NCBI GenBank assembly: GCA_001295905.1 | Contig: LJHT01000011.1 | Coordinates: 62,001-126,000 of the forward strand | Length of the DNA stretch: 64,000 nt | Direction of reading: 5' to 3' | DNA from: a beta proteobacterium AAP51 | Lineage (GTDB): Bacteria; Pseudomonadota; Gammaproteobacteria; Burkholderiales; Burkholderiaceae_C | Shown here: positions 36,766 through 46,844 of the stretch, piece by piece | Layout of the letters: each line of letters starts with the position of its first letter | How positions within the stretch are numbered: position 1 is the first letter of the stretch | Program-made: the position numbers and the translations under genes | Notes under the pieces: model-generated | What the model was told of the DNA's origin: nothing | Seen by the model: only the letters and a program-made list of their open reading frames with translations | Database searches by the model: none

Positions 36766-38272
36766 GGGGCAGTTCGATGCGGAAGTGGGCGCCCGGGCTC
36801 AACGGGCTGATGGGGCTCATGGGGCTGATGGGGCTCATGGCCAGTGCGCCAGGCCCCGTAGTGTCGCTGCCCAGCAGCGACACGCGGCCGCCATGGGCTG
36901 CGGCGGCCTCGGCCACGATGGAAAGGCCGATGCCGGTGCCCGGCAGCCCGTCGGCCGGCTGCTGCTGGCCGCGGAAGAAGGGCTCGAAGATGCGCTCCTG
37001 CTCGGCGGCGGGCACGCCCGGGCCCTGGTCGGCCACGTCGATGAAGAGGCCGTCGCCGCTTTGCTGCAGGGTGATGGTGATGCACGCGCCCGGCGGGCTG
37101 TAGCGGATGGCGTTGCTCAGCAGGTTGGCGATGGCGCTGCCCAGCAGCGCGGCGTCGACATCGGCCACCAGCGGCGCACCCTCGGGCGCACCTTCGGGCC
37201 GGCACAACACCTGCACTTGCAGGCCGCGTGCGCGCCATTGCAGCTGCTGTTCCTGCACGAGACCGCTGACCAGCGCGCCCATCTCGGTGGGCTTGCGCAC
37301 CAGGCGCTGCGCGGCAAAGGCGGTGGCGTTGAACTGCAGCAGGTCTTCGATGCGCCGCTGCAGCGTGGCCGTGTTGTCGTGGAGGATGCGCGCCACCTCG
37401 CGCTGGTTCTCGCTCAAGGGCCCGGCCACGCCGTCCTGCAGCAGCGCCACGCCTTCGCGCAGCGCGGCCAGCGGTGTTTTCAGCTCGTGCGACACGTGGC
37501 GCAGGAAGCGCGCCTTGTCGGCATCGATGCCGGCCAGGCGCTGGCGCAGCCAATCGAGCCGTCGGCCGATCTGGCGCACGTCGGCGGGGCCACGGATGTC
37601 GATGCGCGCATCGAGCCGGTTGTCGCCCAGCGCCTGGATGGCCGTTTCCACGCGCTGCAGCGGGCGCGCCAGCCACAGCGCCAGGCCCAGGGCCAGCACC
37701 AGCGTGAAGGCCACGGCACCGGCCACCTGCCGTCCCAGGGCCAGGCGGCCGGCTTCCAGCTCGTCTTGCAGCGCGGCGTTGCGGCGCTCGATGACGCTGC
37801 GCAGGCGCTCGCCCATGGTCTGCTGCAGATCGCCCAGTTCGCGAAAGGCCGTGGCCAGGGCCTCGTCGCGTGCGCCGGGAATGAACTCGGGTTCGCGCAG
37901 CTCGCGGTCGATCTGGCGGCGCTGCGCCAGCCAGGCGGCGGTGGTTTCGCGCGCCACGCCTTCTTCGGCCAGCGCGCGCACGTGCGTGGTGGCTTCGGCG
38001 GCGGCGCGTTCGTAGGTCTGGCGCAGCGAAGGGTCGCCCAGCACCAGGAACTGCCGCGCCGCGCGTTGCATGGTCAGCGTGGCTTCGCCCAGGCGCTCGG
38101 CGTGGTCGTTGAGCTGCTGCGCGCGTTCGGCGCCGGCGCGGCTGCGCTGCAGCAGGTCTTCCAGCGTGAGCTGCCCGCGCAGCGCCACCGCGCCCAGCAG
38201 CGTGGCCACCAGCAGGAAGGCCACCAGCAGCAGCTGGCGGAAAGAGGGGCGCAGCAGCCCGGCGGTTTTCAC
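36749..38272 (-). CDS. glrK: Sensor histidine kinase, GlrK (QseE) type
   Basis: 507 residues. TM1 at ~12-32 (LLLVAFLLVATLLGAVAL), a periplasmic helical sensor to ~185, TM2 (VAFTLVLALGLALWLA), a HAMP region, the HisKA box FLRHVSHELKTPLAAL near residue 260, N-box LLSNAIRYSP, G1 DQGPGVP and G2 GTGIGLSI. A tandem SPISPM/SPISPL insertion sits near the C-terminus. It is first of the three-gene operon and lies 46 bp after the ETF-QO gene. Confidence 0.88.
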   Translation of the reverse strand: MKTAGLLRPSFRQLLLVAFLLVATLLGAVALRGQLTLEDLLQRSRAGAERAQQLNDHAERLGEATLTMQRAARQFLVLGDPSLRQTYERAAAEATTHVRALAEEGVARETTAAWLAQRRQIDRELREPEFIPGARDEALATAFRELGDLQQTMGERLRSVIERRNAALQDELEAGRLALGRQVAGAVAFTLVLALGLALWLARPLQRVETAIQALGDNRLDARIDIRGPADVRQIGRRLDWLRQRLAGIDADKARFLRHVSHELKTPLAALREGVALLQDGVAGPLSENQREVARILHDNTATLQRRIEDLLQFNATAFAAQRLVRKPTEMGALVSGLVQEQQLQWRARGLQVQVLCRPEGAPEGAPLVADVDAALLGSAIANLLSNAIRYSPPGACITITLQQSGDGLFIDVADQGPGVPAAEQERIFEPFFRGQQQPADGLPGTGIGLSIVAEAAAAHGGRVSLLGSDTTGPGALAMSPISPMSPISPLSPGAHFRIELPHALAD

Positions 38273-38318
38273 ATGCCCGCGAGCATCAGGAGGCGCGTGG
38301 CCTGTGCTGGCTTCGCCA

Positions 38319-39995
38319 TCACATCCCCGCGTAGTTCGGCCCGCCGCCGCCTTCGGGCGTGACCCACACGATGTTCTGCGTCGGGTCCTTGATGTCGCAG
38401 GTCTTGCAGTGCACGCAGTTCTGCGCGTTGATCTGCAGGCGGTCGCTGCCGTCGCTGTTCTTCACGTACTCGTACACGCCCGCCGGGCAGTAGCGGCTTT
38501 CGGGGCCGGCGTAGCGGCTGAGGTTGATGGCCATGGGCACGCTGGCGTCCTTCAGCGTGAGGTGCGCGGGCTGGTTTTCTTCGTGGTTGGTGTTGCTCAC
38601 GAACACCGAGCTCAGGCGGTCGAAGGTGAGCACGTTGTCGGGCTTGGGGTACTTGATGCGCGGCACCTGGCTGGCCGCGTGCAGGCGGGTGTGGTCGCCG
38701 GCCTTGCGGTGGATGGTCCAGGGCGGGCTCTTGAAGCCCAGCTTGGGCAGCAGCCACTGCTCGATACCGGTCATCACCGTGCCCACGGTGTTGCCCTGCT
38801 TGAACCACTGCTTGAAGTTGCGGCTGGCGTTCAGTTCTTCGAAGAGCCAGCTCTTCTCGAAGGCCTCGAGGTAGGCGGTCAGTTCGTCGGCGCTGCGCCC
38901 GGCGGCCAGCGCGGGCACGATGGCCTCAGCCACCAGCATGCCGGTCTTGATGGCGGCGTGGCTGCCCTTGATGCGCGCCGCGTTCAGCGTGCCGGCATCA
39001 CAGCCCACCAGTGCGCCGCCTGGGAACACCAGCTTGGGCAGGCTGAGCAGGCCACCGGCCGTGATGGCGCGCGCGCCGTAGCCGATGCGCTTGCCGCCTT
39101 CCAGGTGCTGGCGGATGGCCGGGTGCGTTTTCCAGCGCTGCATCTCTTCGAAAGGGCTGATCCAGGGGTTCTGGTAATCGAGCCCGGTGACGAAGCCCAG
39201 GGTGACCTTGTTGCCTTCCAGGTGGTAGAGGAAACCACCGCCATAGGTGTGTTCGTCCATCGGCCAGCCGGCGGTGTGCACCACGTGGCCCGGCCTGGCC
39301 TTGTCGGCCGGCACCTCCCAGAGCTCCTTCACGCCCAGCGCATAGCTCTGCGGGTCGCGGCCCTTGTCGAGCTGGAACTGGCTGATGAGCTGCTTGCCCA
39401 GGTGTCCGCGCGCGCCTTCGGCGAACACCGTGTACTTGCCGCGCAGCTCCATGCCGAGCTGGAAGCCTTCATGGGGCTGGCCGTCCTTGCCTATGCCCAT
39501 GTGGCCAGTGGCCACACCACGCACGGCGCCTTGTTCGTCGTACAGGATTTCGGCGGCCGTGAAGCCAGGGAAGATTTCCACGCCCAGCGCTTCGGCCTGC
39601 TCGCCCAGCCACTTCGTTACCGCGCCCAGGCGCACCACGAACATGCCCTGGTTGTGGAAGCACTCGGGCAGCAGCCAAGGGGGGGTGGCGCGGTGGCCGT
39701 CTTCGCTGAGGAAGAGCACCTCGTCGCCGGTCACGGGCTGGTTCAGCGGGGCGCCGCGTTCCTTCCAGTCGGGGAAGAGCTCGTTCATCGCGCGCGGGTC
39801 CATCACGGCACCGGAAAGAATGTGCGCGCCGGGCTCGCTACCCTTCTCCAGCACCACCACCGAAAGCTCGGCGTTCAGCTGCTTCAGCCGGATGGCCGTG
39901 GCCAGCCCGGCGGGGCCGGCGCCGACGACGACGACGTCGTAGTCCATCGCTTCGCGGGGGCCGTGCTCGGTCAGGAGTTCTGCGGGGGTCTTCAC
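38319..39995 (-). CDS. Electron-transfer flavoprotein–ubiquinone oxidoreductase
   Basis: 558 residues, the full length of ETF-QO. FAD motif VVVVGAGPAGLATAIRL near residue 22; membrane-associated ubiquinone region (GGFLYHLEGNKVTLGFVTGLDYQNP); C-terminal 4Fe-4S ferredoxin-like domain with YCPAGVYE and NCVHCKTCDIKDP. It passes electrons from ETF (fatty-acid and amino-acid dehydrogenases) to ubiquinone at the inner membrane. The etfAB genes are not in the window. Confidence 0.95.
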   Translation of the reverse strand: MKTPAELLTEHGPREAMDYDVVVVGAGPAGLATAIRLKQLNAELSVVVLEKGSEPGAHILSGAVMDPRAMNELFPDWKERGAPLNQPVTGDEVLFLSEDGHRATPPWLLPECFHNQGMFVVRLGAVTKWLGEQAEALGVEIFPGFTAAEILYDEQGAVRGVATGHMGIGKDGQPHEGFQLGMELRGKYTVFAEGARGHLGKQLISQFQLDKGRDPQSYALGVKELWEVPADKARPGHVVHTAGWPMDEHTYGGGFLYHLEGNKVTLGFVTGLDYQNPWISPFEEMQRWKTHPAIRQHLEGGKRIGYGARAITAGGLLSLPKLVFPGGALVGCDAGTLNAARIKGSHAAIKTGMLVAEAIVPALAAGRSADELTAYLEAFEKSWLFEELNASRNFKQWFKQGNTVGTVMTGIEQWLLPKLGFKSPPWTIHRKAGDHTRLHAASQVPRIKYPKPDNVLTFDRLSSVFVSNTNHEENQPAHLTLKDASVPMAINLSRYAGPESRYCPAGVYEYVKNSDGSDRLQINAQNCVHCKTCDIKDPTQNIVWVTPEGGGGPNYAGM

Positions 39996-40174
39996 GTCGG
40001 TCTCGCGGTGTGCTGAAGGGGCGGCGCCGGGGCCGCGGAGAGGCGGTGCTGCTGCATGCAGCGTGCACCGCGAAGGCGCGCGAATTCTACGAGGGGCCTC
40101 TAGAGCGGCGCGCCTAAGCGCAGGGGTGTCGCCACGGGGCCGCGGGGCTCTTGGGCCCGGCTTTCATGAGGCAT

Positions 40175-40555
40175 TCAGCCCTTGAGCAGCGCAGGTGTGG
40201 CCAGGCCCGCCAGCGTGAGCAGCAGCGAGCCCAGCACGTGCGTGGCCACGGTGGCCAGGGCCCAGCCGGTGCGGCCGGCCTGCAGCGCCTGCACGACCTC
40301 GGCGCTGAAGGTGCTGAAGGTCGTCAGCCCGCCCAGGAAACCGGTGATGACGAAGAGGCGCCACTCCGCCGGCAGCTCGGGCCGCAGGGCGAACAGCGCC
40401 ACCGCCAGGCCCACCAGATAGCCGCCGATGAGGTTGGCCAGCAGCGTGCCCGGCGGCAGGGCAGGGAAGACATGGTTCAGGCCCAGGCCCAGCCCCCAGC
40501 GCGAGAGGGCCCCGAGCGCGGCGCCCAGGCTGACGGCAAGGATGGCAGTGAACAT
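40175..40555 (-). CDS. crcB: Fluoride channel CrcB/FluC
   Basis: 126 residues and four membrane helices. Hallmarks: [12 protein letters not shown] at the N-terminus, [14 protein letters not shown] (channel Asn), and [13 protein letters not shown] with the sodium- and fluoride-contacting residues. It exports fluoride as an antiparallel dimer. No fluoride-riboswitch-like sequence is evident in the 43 bp separating it from the diguanylate cyclase stop. Confidence 0.93.
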   Translation of the reverse strand: MFTAILAVSLGAALGALSRWGLGLGLNHVFPALPPGTLLANLIGGYLVGLAVALFALRPELPAEWRLFVITGFLGGLTTFSTFSAEVVQALQAGRTGWALATVATHVLGSLLLTLAGLATPALLKG

Positions 40556-40597
40556 GCGGCCGCATTATCGGCAGCGCGACCGGGGCTGCACAGGCGC

Positions 40598-41818
<1,221 letters not shown>

Positions 41819-41971
41819 TGTGGGCAGCCGGCACCGCCCCTTCCCCGGGCTGGGGGTGAGCCATTGCAACGCATTGCTACAGCGACCGACTGCCTTGCAG
41901 GCGCGCAGGCCGTTGTGCGCCGTGCCCTTGGTTACCATCCCGCCCGGCAACGTAGACGTGGAGATCGTGGC

Positions 41972-42790
41972 ATGGGCATGGACGTGGTGGATTACGAGAT
42001 CAAGGGCGCCGAGATGCAGTTCGTCGAGGTCGAGCTCGACCCCGGCGAGGCCGCCGTCGGCGAAGCCGGCAGCATGTTCTTCATGGACCCCGGCATTTCG
42101 ATGGACACCGTCTTCGGCGACGGCAGTGCGCAAACCGGCGGCCTCTTCGGCAAGCTGCTGGGCGCCGGCAAGCGCCTGGTGACGGGCGAATCGCTGTTCA
42201 CTACCATCTACAGCAACGCCAGCTCGGCCAAGCAGCGCGTGGCCTTCGGCGCGCCCTACCCGGGCAAGATCCTGCCGATGGACCTGCGCCAGCTCGGCGG
42301 CCTGCTCATCTGCCAGCGCGACGCCTTCCTGTGCGCCGCGCGCGGTGTGTCGCTGGGCATTGCTTTCCAGCGCAAGCTGAGCACGGGTTTCTTCGGCGGC
42401 GAAGGCTTCATCATGCAGAAGCTGGAAGGCGACGGCCTGGCCTTCGTGCACGCCGGCGGCACGGTGCTGCGGCGTGACTTGCAGGCCGGGCAGACGCTGC
42501 TGGTGGACACCGGCTGCGTGGTGGCCTACACCGGCAATGTCGACTTCGAGATCCAGTACGTCGGCAAGGTCAAGACGGCCCTGTTCGGCGGCGAGGGCCT
42601 CTTCTTCGCCAAGCTCACCGGCCCGGGCACCATCTGGCTGCAGAGCCTGCCCTTCAGCCGGCTGGCCTCGCGCGTGTTTGCGGCAGCGCCGCAGGCTGGC
42701 GGCGGCCGGCGCGAAGAAGCCGGGCTCGGCGGGCTGGTGGGGGGCGGCGGCTTGCTGGGCGGCATTCTGGGCGGCGACAACGATCGCTGA
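41972..42790 (+). CDS. AIM24/TIGR00266-family protein
   Basis: 272 residues. The motif set MQFVEVELDPGEAAVGEAGSM, FGKLLGAGKRLVTGESLF, FGAPYPGKILPMDL and GEGFIMQKLEGDG is characteristic. A Gly-rich tail follows (GLGGLVGGGGLLGGILGG). The family is widespread, with a beta-helix fold and unclear function (the yeast relative is mitochondrial). ATG 41972 has no strong ribosome site; a second ATG follows two codons later. Confidence 0.88.
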   Translation: MGMDVVDYEIKGAEMQFVEVELDPGEAAVGEAGSMFFMDPGISMDTVFGDGSAQTGGLFGKLLGAGKRLVTGESLFTTIYSNASSAKQRVAFGAPYPGKILPMDLRQLGGLLICQRDAFLCAARGVSLGIAFQRKLSTGFFGGEGFIMQKLEGDGLAFVHAGGTVLRRDLQAGQTLLVDTGCVVAYTGNVDFEIQYVGKVKTALFGGEGLFFAKLTGPGTIWLQSLPFSRLASRVFAAAPQAGGGRREEAGLGGLVGGGGLLGGILGGDNDR

Positions 42791-42900
42791 AGACGCGACC
42801 GACGATCGCGCCACCACTGAAGCCGCCGGCTTCGCTGGCAGGCGGGCCCTGACCTCCCCAAGACCTGATGCCGGTCGCTGCCGGCCCTTGAAAACCGCCC

Positions 42901-43818
42901 ATGCAGGCCCTGTTCGACAGTTTCTGGCGCGCCGCCGTGTACAGCCTGCACTGGCGGGTGCTGCTGTGGTCGCTGCTGCCGCTGGCGCTGGCCGGCGCGG
43001 CCGTGGGGTTGCTGGGCTGGGCCTACTGGGAAAGCGCGGTGGCCGCCGTGCGCAGCCTGCTGGAGCAGACGCAGCTCGTGACGGCGATGCTGAACTGGCT
43101 GGACGACATCGGCGCCAACCGGCTGCGCGCGGTGATGGCACCGATGATCGTGGTGGCGCTGTCGGTGCCGCTGGTGGTGCTGGCCACGCTGCTGCTGGTG
43201 GCGGTGATGGTGACGCCGGCCGTGGTGCAGACGGTGGCCGCGCGGCGCTTCCCGGGCCTGCAGCCTTTGCAGGGCTGCAGCTGGTGGCAGGCGCTGGCCT
43301 GGTCCCTGGCCTGCACGGCCGCTGCGCTGGCGGCGCTGGTGCTCAGCGTGCCGCTGTGGTTCGTGCCGCCGCTGGTGCTGGTGCTGCCGCCGCTCATCTG
43401 GGGCTGGCTCACGGGCCGCGTCTTCGCCTACGAAGCGCTGGCCAGCCACGCCAGCCCCGACGAGCGCCGCCACCTGCTGCGCCGGCGCCGCTGGCCGCTG
43501 CTGTGGATGGGCGTGGTGTGCGGCTACCTCGGCGCGCTGCCTTCGCTGGTGTGGGCGGTGGGCGCTGCGGCCCTGATCTTCGCGCCGGTGCTGGCGCTGC
43601 TGTCGGTATGGCTGTACACCGTGGTCTTCGTCTTCGCGGCCTGCTGGTTCACGCACTACATGCTGGCGGAACTGCAGGCCCTGCGGTCCGCTGCGGCGGC
43701 CCCGGGTGCGGCGGCGCCGCCGGAAGGTCTTGCCCTCGATCCGCCCACGCCCGCGCCCGCACGCACACCCCCACCCGCGGCTGCCATTCGCCAGCTGCCT
43801 GAACCTCCCGCCCCATGA
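42901..43818 (+). CDS. EI24/CysZ-like integral membrane protein
   Basis: 305 residues. Several long hydrophobic helices (VLLWSLLPLALAGAAVGLLG; MIVVALSVPLVVLATLLLVA; ALAWSLACTAAALAALVL and others), plus EALASHASPDERRHLLRRRRW, a conserved loop of the EI24 domain. A Pro-rich cytoplasmic tail ends the protein. CysZ relatives transport sulfate; this branch is usually uncharacterised. It overlaps the next gene by 4 bp. Confidence 0.75.
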   Translation: MQALFDSFWRAAVYSLHWRVLLWSLLPLALAGAAVGLLGWAYWESAVAAVRSLLEQTQLVTAMLNWLDDIGANRLRAVMAPMIVVALSVPLVVLATLLLVAVMVTPAVVQTVAARRFPGLQPLQGCSWWQALAWSLACTAAALAALVLSVPLWFVPPLVLVLPPLIWGWLTGRVFAYEALASHASPDERRHLLRRRRWPLLWMGVVCGYLGALPSLVWAVGAAALIFAPVLALLSVWLYTVVFVFAACWFTHYMLAELQALRSAAAAPGAAAPPEGLALDPPTPAPARTPPPAAAIRQLPEPPAP

Positions 43819-44630
43819 GCCCCTTGCCCAGCCACGTCGGCATCGTCATCGTCGGCGACGAAATCCTCTCCGGCAAACGCCAGGACAAGCACTTGGCCAA
43901 GTGCATCGAACTGCTGGCCGCGCGCGGGCTGGCGCTGAGCTGGGCGCGCTATGTGGGCGACGACCGCCCGCGCATCACCGAGGCGCTGCAGCACGCCTTC
44001 GCCAGCGGCGAACTCGTTTTCAGCTGCGGCGGCATCGGCGCCACGCCCGACGACCACACGCGCCAGTGTGCGGCCGCGGCGGCGGGCCTCGATCTCGTGC
44101 TGCACCCGCAGGCGCGCGAACTCATCCTCGAACGCATGCGCGAGGTGGCGCTGGAACAAGGCCAGCCCTACGAACCCGAGCGCCCCGACAACCTGCAGCG
44201 CCTGAACATGGGCGTGTTCCCCGAAGGCGCCCGCCTCATCCCCAACCCCTATAACAAGATTCCGGGCTTCAGCCTGGGCCATGTGCATTTCGTGCCCGGC
44301 TTCCCCGTGATGGCCTGGCCGATGATGGAGTGGGTGCTGGACACCCACTACGCCGGCGCGTCCGCGCTGCAGGGCGGCACCCGGCTGATGGAGCGCTCGG
44401 TCATCGTCTTCGGCGCGATGGAGGCCGCGCTCACGCCGCTGATGGAGGCGCTGGAGGCGCAGTTCCCCGGCATCAAGGTCTTCAGCCTGCCCAGCGTCGA
44501 CCACCCCACCTACGGCCGGCACATCGAACTGGGCGTGAAAGGCCGGGGCGACCCCGCCGAAGCCTACGCCGCACTGCGCGCCGGCCTGCAGGCCCTGGGC
44601 GCGCAGCTGGGCCCCGAACTGGTGCGTTGA
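43815..44630 (+). CDS. CinA-N/MoaB-like molybdopterin-binding-fold protein
   Basis: 271 residues. The fold signature is GIVIVGDEILSGKRQDKHLAK and VFSCGGIGATPDDHTRQC, followed by ERPDNLQRLNMGVFPEGA and GFSLGHVHFVPGFPVMAWPMM, as in the N-terminal half of CinA. No C-terminal deamidase domain is present. CinA-N proteins hydrolyse pyrophosphate bonds in nucleotides such as ADP-ribose; whether this one does is not known. It is co-transcribed with the EI24-type gene. Confidence 0.85.
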   Translation: MSPLPSHVGIVIVGDEILSGKRQDKHLAKCIELLAARGLALSWARYVGDDRPRITEALQHAFASGELVFSCGGIGATPDDHTRQCAAAAAGLDLVLHPQARELILERMREVALEQGQPYEPERPDNLQRLNMGVFPEGARLIPNPYNKIPGFSLGHVHFVPGFPVMAWPMMEWVLDTHYAGASALQGGTRLMERSVIVFGAMEAALTPLMEALEAQFPGIKVFSLPSVDHPTYGRHIELGVKGRGDPAEAYAALRAGLQALGAQLGPELVR

Positions 44631-44642
44631 GGCGGCTTTGAG

Positions 44643-44659
44643 TGCACCGGCCGGGTGCA
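44643..44659. promoter_or_regulatory. NtrC-binding site upstream of glnA
   Basis: TGCACC-N5-GGTGCA, a perfect dyad matching the NtrC consensus, 53 bp upstream of the -24/-12 promoter. A second half-site, TGCACC, lies at 44693-44698. Confidence 0.8.
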
Positions 44660-44711
44660 TGATGGTCTTTGCCAGCCCGCCGAGCCCGCACATGCACCGC
44701 AGCCGGCCGCG

Positions 44712-44725
44712 GGCATGCTTTCTGC
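44712..44725 (+). promoter_or_regulatory. Sigma-54 (-24/-12) promoter of glnA
   Basis: GG at 44712-44713 and GC at 44724-44725 with the required 10-bp spacing, in context GGGCATGCTTTCTGCT. This is a moderate match to TGGCACG-N4-TTGC, and the NtrC site upstream supports it. Confidence 0.65.
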
Positions 44726-44816
44726 TAAATTCATTTGCGCCTTGTTGGGGCCCAGCCGGTCTCCACACGCACCCGCTCGCACACCAAACCAGTAGCCCCC
44801 GCTAGGAGAGATCTGA

Positions 44817-46232
44817 ATGGCAAAGACCGTTGCCGACGTGATGAAGATGGTGAAGGACAACGAAATCAAGTTCGTTGACTTCCGCTTCACCGACACCCGC
44901 GGCAAGGAACAGCACGTCAGCGTGCCTGTGTCCGCTTTCGACGAAGACAAGTTCTCGGCCGGCCACGCCTTCGACGGCAGCTCCATCGCCGGCTGGAAGG
45001 GCATCGAAGCATCGGACATGTTGCTGATGCCCGACCCCAGCACCGCCAACATCGACCCCTTCTTCGAAGAGCCCACGCTGCTGCTCAGCTGCGACGTGCT
45101 CGACCCCACCGACGGCAAGCCCTACGAGCGCGACCCGCGCAGCCTGGCCAAGCGCGCCGAGGCGTATCTCAAGAGCAGCGGCATCGGTGACGCCGCCTAC
45201 TTCGGCCCCGAGCCCGAGTTCTTCATCTTCGACCAGGTGCAGTGGACCAACGACATGTCGGGCTGCAGTTTCAAGATCGGCTCTGAAGAAGCTTCGTGGA
45301 GCACCGGTGCCAGCTTCGAAGGCGGCAACATGGGCCACCGCCCGGCAGTGAAGGGCGGCTACTTCCCCGTGCCCCCGGTCGACAGCTTCCAGGACATGCG
45401 CAGCGAGATGTGCCTGATCCTGGAAAGCCTGGGCATCCCGGTGGAAGTGCACCACCACGAAGTGGCCGGCCCCGGCCAGAACGAGCTGGGCACGAAGTTC
45501 AGCACCCTGGTGCAGCGCGCCGACTGGTCGCAGCTGCAGAAGTACGTGGTGCTGAACGTGGCCCACGCCTACGGCAAGACGGCCACCTTCATGCCCAAGC
45601 CCATCGTCGGCGACAACGGCAGCGGCATGCACGTGCACCAGAGCGTGTGGAAGGACGGCAAGAACCTCTTTGCCGGTGACGGCTACGCCGGCCTGAGCGA
45701 CTTCGCGCTGTACTACATCGGCGGCATCATCAAGCACGCACGCGCGCTGAACGCCATCACGAACCCGGGCACCAACAGCTACAAGCGCCTGGTGCCGGGC
45801 TTCGAAGCCCCTGTGAAGCTGGCCTACTCGGCCAAGAACCGCTCGGCCAGCATCCGCATTCCCTACGTGGCCAGCCCCAAGGGCCGCCGTGTGGAAGCGC
45901 GCTTCCCCGATCCGCTGATGAACCCCTACCTGGGCTTCAGCGCGCTGCTGATGGCCGGCCTGGACGGCGTGGAAAACAAGATCCACCCCGGCGACCCCGC
46001 CACCAAGGACCTGTACCACCTGCCGCCGGAAGAAGACGCGAAGATCCCCACCGTGTGCCACAGCCTGGACATGGCGCTGGAGCACCTGGACAAGGACCGC
46101 GCCTTCCTGACCAAGGGCGGTGTCTTCACCGACGCCTACATCGATGCCTACATCGACCTGAAGATGCAGGAAGTGACGCGTTTCCGCATGGCCACGCACC
46201 CCTGCGAATTCGACATGTACTACTCGCTGTAA
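44817..46232 (+). CDS. glnA: Glutamine synthetase, type I
   Basis: 471 residues, standard length. Joins glutamate and ammonia with ATP in the cytoplasm as a dodecamer. Visible: [39 protein letters not shown] (metal site), [28 protein letters not shown], and the adenylylation tyrosine in the C-terminal [10 protein letters not shown] segment. An AGGAGA ribosome site precedes the ATG. Transcription is probably NtrC/sigma-54 controlled, with the regulators encoded downstream. A strong terminator follows. Confidence 0.98.
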   Translation: MAKTVADVMKMVKDNEIKFVDFRFTDTRGKEQHVSVPVSAFDEDKFSAGHAFDGSSIAGWKGIEASDMLLMPDPSTANIDPFFEEPTLLLSCDVLDPTDGKPYERDPRSLAKRAEAYLKSSGIGDAAYFGPEPEFFIFDQVQWTNDMSGCSFKIGSEEASWSTGASFEGGNMGHRPAVKGGYFPVPPVDSFQDMRSEMCLILESLGIPVEVHHHEVAGPGQNELGTKFSTLVQRADWSQLQKYVVLNVAHAYGKTATFMPKPIVGDNGSGMHVHQSVWKDGKNLFAGDGYAGLSDFALYYIGGIIKHARALNAITNPGTNSYKRLVPGFEAPVKLAYSAKNRSASIRIPYVASPKGRRVEARFPDPLMNPYLGFSALLMAGLDGVENKIHPGDPATKDLYHLPPEEDAKIPTVCHSLDMALEHLDKDRAFLTKGGVFTDAYIDAYIDLKMQEVTRFRMATHPCEFDMYYSL

Positions 46233-46257
46233 GCGCTGCGGCGCCCCAGCAACGAAG

Positions 46258-46283
46258 GCGGGCCTGCGGGCCCGCTTTTTTTG
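46258..46283 (+). terminator. Rho-independent terminator after glnA
   Basis: Stem GCGGGCC/GGCCCGC with a four-base loop, followed by seven T. It separates glnA from the glnLG unit. Confidence 0.88.
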
Positions 46284-46316
46284 TCTGCGGCGGGCGCTGC
46301 GCGACAATCCGGCCCC

Positions 46317-46844
46317 ATGAGCCAGCCCCTGCCCCACGCCACCCGCATCTTCCGTTGCTGTGTGCTGGCCTTGCTGCCCCTGGCAGCGGCCGGCGGCGCC
46401 GCGGCGCAAGACAAGACCGTGTACCGCTGCCCCGGCCCGCCGGTGCTCTACACCGACGCCATGACGCCGCAGGAAGCCAAGGACAAGGGCTGCCGTGCCA
46501 TCGAAGGCACGCCGGTCACGGTGATACCGGCCACGCGCCCGCGCGCGCCGGCACCGGCCGTCTCCAGCCCCGGCGCCCGGCCGGGCGATGCCCGTGTCGA
46601 CCCCGCCGAGCAGCGCGCGCGCGACACCGACGCGCGCCGCATCCTGGGCGATGAGCTGCGGCGCGAGGAAGAGCGCCTGGCGGAGATGCGGCGCGAGTTC
46701 AACAACGGCGAGCCCGAGCGCCGCGGCGACGAGCGCAACTTCGCCAGGTACCAGGAGCGTGTGGCCGAGATGCGCGCGGCCATCACGCGCAAGGAAGCCG
46801 ACGTGGCCGCGCTGCGCCGCGAACTGGAAAAGCTGGCGCGGTGA
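46317..46844 (+). CDS. Secreted DUF4124-type protein with coiled coil
   Basis: 175 residues. Signal peptide CCVLALLPLAAAGGAAAQ, then a short DUF4124-like domain (KTVYRCPGPPVLYTDAMTPQEAKDKGCRAI, two Cys) and a Glu/Arg-rich coiled-coil C-terminus (ELRREEERLAEMRREF). The function is unknown. It is often found between glnA and glnL in Burkholderiales; the stop overlaps the glnL start by 4 bp. Confidence 0.8.
   Translation: MSQPLPHATRIFRCCVLALLPLAAAGGAAAQDKTVYRCPGPPVLYTDAMTPQEAKDKGCRAIEGTPVTVIPATRPRAPAPAVSSPGARPGDARVDPAEQRARDTDARRILGDELRREEERLAEMRREFNNGEPERRGDERNFARYQERVAEMRAAITRKEADVAALRRELEKLAR

Noticed and set aside
38070-40016. A 648-codon frame opposite ETF-QO
   Set aside because: Shadow frame; ETF-QO carries intact FAD and 4Fe-4S motifs.
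40556-40597. Fluoride riboswitch before crcB
   Set aside because: The gap is too short and lacks the conserved pseudoknot sequences; crcB lies at the end of the gap, downstream of another gene's start.
44690-44710. Second full NtrC site before glnA
   Set aside because: Only one half (TGCACC) is present; the matching GGTGCA half is missing.
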